Below, in pieces: positions 7,041 to 12,918 of a stretch of 22,759 nucleotides of DNA (the first letter of the stretch is position 1; every line of letters starts with the position of its first letter). Under the pieces are notes generated by a model. The model did not search any database. It saw only the letters and a program-made list of their open reading frames with translations, and was not told the DNA's origin. Both the position numbers and the translations under genes were made by a program. Source of the stretch: Desulfobulbaceae bacterium (GTDB lineage: Bacteria > Desulfobacterota > Desulfobulbia > Desulfobulbales > Desulfurivibrionaceae). Where the stretch lies: contig DOZO01000030.1 of the NCBI GenBank assembly GCA_003517965.1, forward strand, positions 4,166 through 26,924, read 5' to 3'.

Positions 7041-7072
7041 AATCAGAAGAGGTATTGGTTCTTGTGTCCAGA

Positions 7073-7116
7073 GGTAAATTTATGATTATGGGCAGTTTCA
7101 TAATCATAAATTTACC
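7073..7116. repeat. AT-rich perfect hairpin between convergent genes
   Basis: Arms 7073-7090 and 7099-7116 match perfectly over 18 bp around an eight-base loop. It lies between the 3' ends of the plus-strand module and the integrase gene. It lacks the GC-rich stem and T-run of an intrinsic terminator on either strand. It may still limit read-through or protect 3' ends, or serve as a single-strand origin. Confidence 0.8.
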
Positions 7117-7178
7117 GAACACCAAGCGAAGCGCGGTAGCCTTGCTTGTCACCTTGCTCTTGTTGTCCTGTACCTTTT

Positions 7179-8408
7179 TTATCCTACGGATCGGATCGGG
7201 ATAATTTTATTTTCTTCCCCGGCGGCCAGTTTGTCCAGATAATCCGCCCACACCTGCATCATTTTTTTTCGTTCTGGAAGGTGCGCTGTTCGATTGTATG
7301 CCCTTCCCAGCGGATCACGCACGGCATGAGCCAACTGGTGTTCTATGAAGTCAGGCCGGAATCCCAACACTTCGTCAAGGATGGTGCGAGCCATTGCCCG
7401 AAAACCATGTCCGGTTAATTCGTTTTGTGTGTTGATTCCCATGCGCCGCATGGCCGCATTAACGGTGTTGTTGCTCATCGGGCGGGAAGTAGAGCGGGAA
7501 GAGGGGAATAAATATCGTTCGCCGCCGGTGAGTTGGTGTAGCTCCCGCAGGATCGCCACGGACTGGTAAGAAAGAGGCACAAGGTGTTCTGTTTTGGTCT
7601 TAGGGACAAGGTAACGCCATTCGCCGTTATCCAGATCAACGCCTGCCCATTCTGCTTGGCGCAACTCACCGGGTCGGACAAATACTAACGGAGCAAGACG
7701 AAGAGCGCAGGCCACCACGAAAGAACCTTGGTACCCGTTCAGCATTCGGAGTAAGGGGGCAACAGCCTTTGGATCGGTAGGGGCCGCCATATGCTTACCT
7801 TGAACTGGGGGGAGTGCGCCGCGCAATGCGCTTATTGGATCGCTGGTGGCGTGTCCGGTGGCCACGGCATACCGGAACACTTGACCGCAGGCAATTTTGA
7901 CCCGGTGCGCCGTTTCCAGCGTTCGCGATTCGATGCGTCGCAGGACGGCCAGCACTTCCGGCGGGGTGATTTCACCAATAGCTCGCACCCCGATATAAGG
8001 AAAAACGTCTCTTTCGAGGCGGTTAATGATTGCCGATGCGTGAACCTCTGACCATTTCGGTTTAAACCGGGTGTGCCATTCACGGGCTACGGCCTCAAAA
8101 CTTCCTTCTCCTGATTGTGTAGCCTTCGCTACTTTGCGGGCGGCACCAGGATCAATACCCCTCGCCGTTTGCTTACGGATAGCGTCTCGTTTCTCTCTGG
8201 ATTCAGCAAGGGATAACGCCGGGTATTCGCCAAAGGAAAACGAGTTTTCTTTCTTGGCGAACACTACCCGCAGTTTCCACCACTTTCTGCCGGTCGGCTC
8301 CACCATCAGCCACAACCCGCCGCCGTCGCGCAGCATATAGGTCTTGTCTTTGGGCTTAGCGTTCTTTATAGATAGTTCTGTGAGTAGGTTAGTACCTGTT
8401 TTTGGCAT
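7179..8408 (-). CDS. P4-type tyrosine integrase
   Basis: This is a full-length 409-residue integrase. An N-terminal arm-binding domain (DUF4102-like, LTELSIKNAKPKDKTYMLRD onward) is followed by a core-binding region (about 100-195) and the catalytic domain. The tyrosine-recombinase residues are present: Arg245 in VRPGEL, His334-x-x-Arg337 in GHGFR, His361 in LAHAV and nucleophile Tyr371 in RAYNRT. These enzymes catalyse site-specific recombination into tRNA 3' ends. It lies beside the attachment site and reads away from the tRNA; the putative arm sites at 8423-8474 cover its upstream region, so binding could repress its own promoter. It is more GC-rich than the rep module, suggesting a different origin. 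No frameshift or missing residue is seen. Confidence 0.95.
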   Translation of the reverse strand: MPKTGTNLLTELSIKNAKPKDKTYMLRDGGGLWLMVEPTGRKWWKLRVVFAKKENSFSFGEYPALSLAESREKRDAIRKQTARGIDPGAARKVAKATQSGEGSFEAVAREWHTRFKPKWSEVHASAIINRLERDVFPYIGVRAIGEITPPEVLAVLRRIESRTLETAHRVKIACGQVFRYAVATGHATSDPISALRGALPPVQGKHMAAPTDPKAVAPLLRMLNGYQGSFVVACALRLAPLVFVRPGELRQAEWAGVDLDNGEWRYLVPKTKTEHLVPLSYQSVAILRELHQLTGGERYLFPSSRSTSRPMSNNTVNAAMRRMGINTQNELTGHGFRAMARTILDEVLGFRPDFIEHQLAHAVRDPLGRAYNRTAHLPERKKMMQVWADYLDKLAAGEENKIIPIRSVG

Positions 8409-8422
8409 ATAGCTGAACCTCG

Positions 8423-8474
8423 TAACGGGTAGAGGAAATAAAGGATGTATCTTTACCCGTTATCCTACCCGTTA
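8423..8474. promoter_or_regulatory. Putative integrase arm-type sites, right end
   Basis: The right end holds taacgggtag (8423-8432, inverted), ttacccgtta (8453-8462) and ctacccgtta (8465-8474). The last two repeat at a 12-bp period like the left pair. All lie within about 70 bases upstream of the integrase start. The copy at 8465 lies inside the 124-bp duplication and so also appears at 4442, outside the element. Confidence 0.5.
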
Positions 8475-8603
8475 CAATACCCGGATTCAAGCGGTTTTTA
8501 TCGGACGGCCCTGGACGCAAAAAAGCCCGCTTTCCTTTTCAGGGGCGGGCTTTATGGACTTCCCCGGACTGTGCCGGTTTTACTACTGGTACCGAAGGCC
8601 GGA
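8460..8603. repeat. Right attachment repeat (attR), includes the functional tRNA 3' end
   Basis: It matches the left repeat over 124 bp (8460-8583) and again over gaaggccgga (8594-8603). The 10 bases between, tactggtacc, include the CCA end of the tRNA and are absent on the left. Integration therefore appears to have replaced the tRNA 3' end with an element-borne copy that also brings its own terminator, preserving tRNA function. Confidence 0.88.
8519..8553 (-). terminator. Intrinsic terminator of the gap...secG-tRNA-Leu operon
   Basis: On the minus strand a 9-bp stem (8545-8553 with 8522-8530) and a 14-base loop precede six T residues. It lies 34 bases after the tRNA CCA end and ends the glycolytic operon/tRNA transcript. 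The A-rich other side gives weak bidirectional potential. Confidence 0.88.
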
Positions 8604-8671
8604 CTCGAACCGGCATGGGTTGCCCCACAGACACCTCAAGCCTGCGTGTCTACCAATTCCACCACTCCGGC
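8587..8671 (-). tRNA. leuU: tRNA-Leu (anticodon GAG)
   Basis: The 85-nt minus-strand gene folds fully. Acceptor GCCGGAG pairs with CTTCGGT (two G-U pairs), with discriminator A and encoded CCA. The D arm contains GGTAGACAC. The anticodon stem CAGGC/GTCTG encloses loop TTGAGGT with anticodon GAG. A long variable arm (TGGGGCAACCCA) is typical of class II leucine tRNAs, and the T arm is GCCGG TTCGAGT CCGGC. It begins 32 bases after the secG stop, the same neighbour as E. coli leuU. Its last bases come from the integrated element. Confidence 0.97.
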
Positions 8672-8703
8672 AATCCTTTTTTTTAGTTTAAACAAAAAAA
8701 CTG

Positions 8704-9042
8704 CTACTTGTTCTGCGCCGGCGCCTGAAGAGGGACGTCCGCAGCGGGCAACGGGATCGGTGCGTTCTGGGGCGCGGCAATTGGGGCGATCTCTTTCATA
8801 ACCGAGCCGTCTCCGATCTTGGTTGACATGTAAGCCAGAGATATGGAAGTCAACATGAAAACAATGGCGGCCCAGGTAGTGAGCTTGTTCAACAGGGGCA
8901 AGGGGCCATCGGTTCCAAAAACGGTCTGGCTGGAGCCGCCGAATGCCGCGCCCATGCTGGCACCCTTGCCGTGCTGCAACAGCACGATCACGATGAGGAA
9001 CAGACAGACAAATATGTGAACAATGGTCAGTAAGGTGGTCAT
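8704..9042 (-). CDS. secG: Protein translocase subunit SecG
   Basis: This is a 112-residue membrane protein with two hydrophobic helices (about 3-22 and 53-74) joined by the conserved cytoplasmic loop HGKGASMGAAFGGSSQTVFG. That loop is the family hallmark. SecG is the auxiliary subunit of the SecYEG channel and helps the SecA-driven insertion cycle. The C-terminal tail is rich in Pro and Ala and poorly conserved, as usual for the family. It lies 16 bases after tpiA and just before tRNA-Leu, which is the common bacterial order. Its ribosome binding site is weak, so translation may depend on coupling with tpiA. Confidence 0.97.
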   Translation of the reverse strand: MTTLLTIVHIFVCLFLIVIVLLQHGKGASMGAAFGGSSQTVFGTDGPLPLLNKLTTWAAIVFMLTSISLAYMSTKIGDGSVMKEIAPIAAPQNAPIPLPAADVPLQAPAQNK

Positions 9043-9058
9043 TCTTATGTTGTTACCG

Positions 9059-9817
9059 TTATTGTCGAAAATGGATAATGCGTTCGAATGAATCTACCTT
9101 GAGTGCTGCCCCGCCAACCAAGGCCCCGTCTATATCAGGCTGCCGCAACAGGGCATCCACGTTCCCTGAATTAACGCTGCCACCATACAGTATTCTTATT
9201 TGCCGGGCAATACTTTTCTCATACATTTCGAGGAGTAGATTCCGTACGAATTCATGTGCTTCCTGAGCTTGGTGATCGCTGGCGGTTTTGCCTGTGCCGA
9301 TGGCCCAGACCGGCTCATAGGCAAGCACCAGGCGGGTCGGATCAACAACCGCAATATCGGCAAGCCCCGCCCGAATCTGACGCTCAAGCACGGCCATAGT
9401 CTGTCCACCCTCGCGCTCGGCCAGGGTCTCGCCAAAACAGAAGATCGGGGTTATGCCAAAACGCATGGCCCCAGCCATCCGCTGATTGACGAGCGCATCG
9501 GATTCCCCGAAGATATGCCTGCGCTCCGAATGGCCGATGATGGCCATGTCGCAACCCAGCTCCCGCAACATGCCCGGAGCTATCTCTCCAGTAAAAGCCC
9601 CTTGCTCTTCCCAGCAGATATTCTGGGCCGCCAGCCGAACCCCTGAGCCGCGCACCACCTCGGCTACTGTTGCCAGGGCGGTAAAGGGCGGGGCGATCAT
9701 AACCTCTCGGTCGGTCAGGCCCTTGCAGACAGAGACTACGGCGGCGGCAAGATTTCTGGCCTCGGCAAGCGAGGTGTGCATCTTCCAGTTCCCGGCAATC
9801 AAAGGAATGCGCTGCAT
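9059..9817 (-). CDS. tpiA: Triosephosphate isomerase
   Basis: This 252-residue protein is the normal length for the TIM-barrel enzyme that interconverts dihydroxyacetone phosphate and glyceraldehyde 3-phosphate in glycolysis and gluconeogenesis. All catalytic landmarks are present: Lys12 in GNWKMH, His96 in IIGHSERR, Glu168 in AYEPVWAIGTG, and the phosphate-binding loop in YGGSVN and GALVGGAAL. AAGGAG precedes the ATG by about six bases. It follows pgk by nine bases and belongs to the gap-rimI-pgk-tpiA-secG operon. Confidence 0.99.
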   Translation of the reverse strand: MQRIPLIAGNWKMHTSLAEARNLAAAVVSVCKGLTDREVMIAPPFTALATVAEVVRGSGVRLAAQNICWEEQGAFTGEIAPGMLRELGCDMAIIGHSERRHIFGESDALVNQRMAGAMRFGITPIFCFGETLAEREGGQTMAVLERQIRAGLADIAVVDPTRLVLAYEPVWAIGTGKTASDHQAQEAHEFVRNLLLEMYEKSIARQIRILYGGSVNSGNVDALLRQPDIDGALVGGAALKVDSFERIIHFRQ

Positions 9818-9826
9818 GGTTGCTCC

Positions 9827-11011
9827 TTATTTTTTTGCTTCCAGGGCTTCCACCCCAGGCAGCTTCTTGCCCTCCATCAGCATGAGGAATGCGCCGCCGC
9901 CTGTTGAGATGTAGGAGATGTTACTCGATTCCCCGGCCTTGTGTACTGCCACATCGGTATCTCCCCCGCCGACAATGGTAAGGGCATGGGAGCGGGCCAC
10001 ATGCTGCACCATGGCAAAAGTCCCCCGAGAGAAGGCATCCATCTCGAAAGCGCCCATGGGACCATTCCAGATGATGGTTTTGGCGGACTCCATGGCCTCG
10101 GCAAACAGGACCGTGGTGGCAGGTCCAATGTCGAGCACCATCCAGTCGGCTGGCACCTCCTGCACTGTTACTCGTTTGGATTCGGCCCGAGCCTCAAACC
10201 TGTCGGCGACAATGCAGTCAACCGGCAGATAAAGTTTAACCTCCAGGCGTTTGGCCTTGTTGAGTAATTCCCGCGCCGTATCGAGCAGTTCATCTTCGAC
10301 CTTGGACTGGCCCATGTCATGGCCTATGCTTTTTAGAAAGGTATTGGCCATGGCCCCGCCGATGATCATCTTGTCCACCCGGTCCATGAGGTTATCCAGA
10401 GCGCCGAGCTTGCTCGACACCTTGGCCCCGCCCACGATGGCCACCAGGGGCCGCATGGGGTTGCTCACCGAACGGTGGAAATAATCCATCTCTTTTTGCA
10501 ACAGGAATCCGGCTGCGCACTGTGCGACGAATTGGGTCACCCCGACCACGGAGGCATGGGCTCGATGTGCGACGGCAAAGGCATCGTTGATATAGATATC
10601 GCACAGGCCGGCGAGCTGACTGGCAAACCCCTCGTCATTCTGCTGTTCCTCCGCATGAAAACGCAGATTTTCCAGTAGGATCACACTGCCAGGCTGCATG
10701 GCCTCGACCAGGGTCTTGGTTTCCGCCCCAATGCAATCAGGAGCCAGCACGACCTCCTTATCCAGTAACCGAGAAAGGCGCTTGGCCGCAGGGGCCAGAC
10801 TGAACTGGGGCTTGCGCTCTCCTTTGGGCCGACCCAGATGCGAACAGATAATGACCTTGGCATTTTCATCCAAGGCATAGTTGAGAGTAGGTAAAACCCC
10901 GCGAATCCGGGTATCGTCGGTGATGTTTAGCTGTTCATCCAGCGGCACGTTGAAATCAACGCGAATGAGCAGCCTCTTGCCCTTGATGTCAAGATCCCGG
11001 ATATTCTTCAT
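9827..11011 (-). CDS. pgk: Phosphoglycerate kinase
   Basis: This 394-residue enzyme transfers phosphate between 1,3-bisphosphoglycerate and ADP. Recognisable blocks are the N-terminal RVDFNVPLD substrate motif, SHLGRPKG, LLENLRFH, the hinge region with AIVGGAKVSSK, the nucleotide-binding IWNGPMGAFE, and the C-terminal GGGDTDVAV and STGGGAFL. Length and all motifs are typical of bacterial PGK. AAGGAA lies upstream of the ATG. It works with the adjacent gap and tpiA products in the lower half of glycolysis. Confidence 0.99.
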   Translation of the reverse strand: MKNIRDLDIKGKRLLIRVDFNVPLDEQLNITDDTRIRGVLPTLNYALDENAKVIICSHLGRPKGERKPQFSLAPAAKRLSRLLDKEVVLAPDCIGAETKTLVEAMQPGSVILLENLRFHAEEQQNDEGFASQLAGLCDIYINDAFAVAHRAHASVVGVTQFVAQCAAGFLLQKEMDYFHRSVSNPMRPLVAIVGGAKVSSKLGALDNLMDRVDKMIIGGAMANTFLKSIGHDMGQSKVEDELLDTARELLNKAKRLEVKLYLPVDCIVADRFEARAESKRVTVQEVPADWMVLDIGPATTVLFAEAMESAKTIIWNGPMGAFEMDAFSRGTFAMVQHVARSHALTIVGGGDTDVAVHKAGESSNISYISTGGGAFLMLMEGKKLPGVEALEAKK

Positions 11012-11026
11012 GGGGCTGTTCCTTTT

Positions 11027-11545
11027 TTAAGCTTTGTGAAAAGTCACAACGGTCTTTTTCATGGTTATCGCATCTTCCGATGGTGAAGCGTAATAATTTT
11101 TCCTTAGTCCCATTCGACAAAAGCCGAACCGTTCATACAGGGCAAGGGCTGGAAGATTGGTGGCGCGTAGTTCCAGAAAACAGTGATCTGTCCCTTGCGC
11201 TGCCAGATAGCCCAGGATGTGGGTCATAAGTTGCGCTGCTACTCCTTGTCGCTGATATTTTCTGCCGACTGCGATTTTCAACAATTCGGCCTCTCCGGCA
11301 CAGCTCCTGCCGTAGGCAAATCCGTGAATCAGCCCCGAGGTGTTAGATTCGGCAATAAACATCCAGCCGTTTTCCTGATTAAGTTCGCTGGTCAGCTGTT
11401 CGATGGCCCAAGGCGAGGGGTTCTCAGCTTCAAGGACAGCCACAGCCGCAAGATCAGCGACGGTCATGGGCCGAATCAAAAAGGCGCAAGGTGCAAGGCT
11501 CAAGGCTAAAGGCCCACTTCCTCCCTTGAACCTTGAACCTTTCAC
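11027..11545 (-). CDS. rimI: GNAT N-acetyltransferase, RimI-like
   Basis: This is a GCN5-related acetyltransferase of 172 residues as called from GTG 11545. The acetyl-CoA loop is RKYQRQGVAAQLM, preceded by the central strand EAELLKIAV. LELRATNLPALALYERFGF is typical of RimI, which acetylates the N-terminal Ala of ribosomal protein S18. The first 22 residues are encoded by a 7-bp-periodic intergenic-type repeat, and family members begin near IRPMTVADL. A TTG at 11479 or ATG at 11467 may therefore be the true start. GTG 11545 has a plausible AGGA seven bases upstream, whereas the internal starts do not. It sits inside the glycolytic operon, so its presence there may be incidental. Confidence 0.85.
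   Translation of the reverse strand: MKGSRFKGGSGPLALSLAPCAFLIRPMTVADLAAVAVLEAENPSPWAIEQLTSELNQENGWMFIAESNTSGLIHGFAYGRSCAGEAELLKIAVGRKYQRQGVAAQLMTHILGYLAAQGTDHCFLELRATNLPALALYERFGFCRMGLRKNYYASPSEDAITMKKTVVTFHKA
11490..11539. repeat. 7-bp periodic caagg/ccttg inverted-repeat spacer
   Basis: Short units such as gcaaggt, gcaaggc and tcaaggc run at 7-bp spacing. They are followed by cttgaac copies in the opposite sense. Bases 11490-11505 match the reverse complement of 11524-11539 at 14 of 16 positions. This type of low-complexity hairpin is usually intergenic, but here it lies within the called N-terminus of the acetyltransferase. Confidence 0.65.
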
Positions 11546-11560
11546 TTTTTTCCTGCCTTT

Positions 11561-12769
11561 CTAAATCATCTGTTCGGCAATGGAAACTGTTCGATCACCA
11601 AGCACATTGGTGTAGCTGCCCAACTCATTGTCGTACCAGCCATAGACCACCACCTGAGTTACCGGCACCTCCAGTTTGGCAGGCCCGCCGTTGCAGCCGA
11701 GCTTGGCCAGATTAACCTTGAGGCTGCCGGTGCGGGTGTGGGTCTCCGAGCCCTCGATAACTGCGGCGGCAAAAGGCATCCCGATGATATCCGTGGAAAC
11801 GTGCTGCTCGTCGCTGTATTCCAGGTAAACACTGTTCTTGCCGTAATCCCGATAGATGGAGTTCACCAGCTTTCTTTTGATTGGCTTTTCCATGCTTTCA
11901 TCCTGCAGGTTGAGCACCAGGATAATCAGCGAGCCGGTATTGGTTGGGATGCGAACAGATTCGGCAATGAAACCAATGCTTTTCATTTCCGGGATAACCA
12001 GGGGCAGGGCCTTTGCCGCGCCAGTGGTGGTCAGGATGATATTGTTTAAAATGCTGCGGCTTTTCCGAAGATCAGTGGCCCCGGCATTGGGCAGACGGTC
12101 CAGAACCTGCTGACTGCCGGTTGCGGCATGGACCGTGACCATGGAGGCGCTCAAGAACCGGTCAGCGCCAAAATGATCAAGCAGGGGCTTGATCATGAAG
12201 GACAGGCAGGTGGTGGTGCAGGAGGCGGCGGAAATCAGAGTGTGCTGGGATGGGTTGAAATCGCCATCGTTGATACCCATTACCGTGGTTACGACATCGG
12301 CAGGCATCTCTATGCCCTTGCCCTTGATTTTAAAAGGGGCGGAGAGGAGCACCTTTTCGGCCCCGGCTTGAACATGGCCTCGCAGCGCGCCCTTGGGATT
12401 GTCGGCATCAGTAGTAGGGTCGGTAAAGGCGCCGGTGGTGTCAACAACCAGTCGAACTCCGTTTTCCTTCCACGGAATCTCGGCCGGATTGCGAGCCTCG
12501 CGCAGGATCTTGACCGCTACTCCGTTGATGGTCATGGTGCCGTCGGCGTCATTAATGTTTTCAATAACTCTCGACCCCTTACATCCATGAAGGTACATGC
12601 CGAGCCGCCCGTAGGAGCTGTCCCGCTCAATGGAACTTGCTATATCCTGAAGCCCGGTGCCCACCTGCCGCCCCACGTTGACCACAATCTCGGAAAAATG
12701 CTTGCGGGAAACATGATGCCAGAGTGAAAGCTTGCCGATTCGGCCCAGGCCGTTAATGCCTAATTTCAT
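11561..12769 (-). CDS. gap: Glyceraldehyde-3-phosphate dehydrogenase, divergent long form
   Basis: This 402-residue protein is about 70 residues longer than the usual ~335-residue GAPDH. It keeps the Rossmann start GINGLGRIGK, catalytic Cys184 in SAASCTTTC (usual SxASCTTxC), the following histidine in VTVHAATGS and the C-terminal WYDNELGSY. It converts glyceraldehyde 3-phosphate to 1,3-bisphosphoglycerate. The position that normally holds an Asp binding the NAD adenine ribose (end of strand 2) reads VVNVGRQVG, so cofactor preference may differ. I choose the second ATG because GAAGGAG lies about nine bases before it but touches the first. It is first in the glycolytic operon, with a promoter at 12834-12862. 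Confidence 0.93.
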   Translation of the reverse strand: MKLGINGLGRIGKLSLWHHVSRKHFSEIVVNVGRQVGTGLQDIASSIERDSSYGRLGMYLHGCKGSRVIENINDADGTMTINGVAVKILREARNPAEIPWKENGVRLVVDTTGAFTDPTTDADNPKGALRGHVQAGAEKVLLSAPFKIKGKGIEMPADVVTTVMGINDGDFNPSQHTLISAASCTTTCLSFMIKPLLDHFGADRFLSASMVTVHAATGSQQVLDRLPNAGATDLRKSRSILNNIILTTTGAAKALPLVIPEMKSIGFIAESVRIPTNTGSLIILVLNLQDESMEKPIKRKLVNSIYRDYGKNSVYLEYSDEQHVSTDIIGMPFAAAVIEGSETHTRTGSLKVNLAKLGCNGGPAKLEVPVTQVVVYGWYDNELGSYTNVLGDRTVSIAEQMI

Positions 12770-12833
12770 GAAATACATCTCCTTCTGCGCTTTGAGTTAA
12801 CAGACACCTCAGTGCCTGCGAGACAATCAGCTG

Positions 12834-12862
12834 ATTATACGAAAGGGCCATGCTTCCGGCAA
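12834..12862 (-). promoter_or_regulatory. Sigma-70-type promoter of the gap-pgk-tpiA-secG operon
   Basis: On the minus strand TTGCCG (12857-12862) and a perfect TATAAT (12834-12839) are 17 bases apart. The -10 lies about 65 bases upstream of the chosen gap start. It is the only good minus-strand promoter visible before tRNA-Leu, so it may drive the whole cluster. Confidence 0.7.
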
Positions 12863-12918
12863 GGAAAACTAAGACGTTGTGCATAAATAATCTGGACTTA
12901 AAAATGACATGAACAGCC

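Larger units (their letters stand above)
4571..8603. mobile_element. ~4.0-kb integrative element with HUH replication protein, inserted in tRNA-Leu
   Basis: Direct repeats 4023 bases apart flank a block holding a P4-type tyrosine integrase next to the tRNA end, an AlpA-like protein, a ribbon-helix-helix regulator and an HUH replication initiator. The site is the 3' end of tRNA-Leu, a classic target for this integrase family. The five-gene plus-strand module is AT-rich, while the integrase is GC-rich like the host, so the element looks modular. The motif CTACCCGTTA and one-mismatch variants occur at 4630, 4642, 8453 and 8465, and inverted at 8423; this is what integrase arm sites look like. 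No coat, Zot, relaxase, partition or cargo gene is recognisable. It could be an integrative rolling-circle plasmid or a phage satellite. Confidence 0.85.

Noticed and set aside
7073..7116. Intrinsic terminator for the rep module or integrase
   Set aside because: The stem is AT-rich and no T-run follows on either strand, so it is recorded as a hairpin of open function.
4571..8603. Complete filamentous prophage
   Set aside because: No major coat, adsorption protein or Zot-like ATPase is present, and the element brings its own tyrosine integrase instead of relying on host XerCD.
4437..8603. Transposon with terminal repeats
   Set aside because: The repeats are direct, contain tRNA 3'-end sequence and adjoin a tRNA with a tyrosine integrase; no transposase is present.
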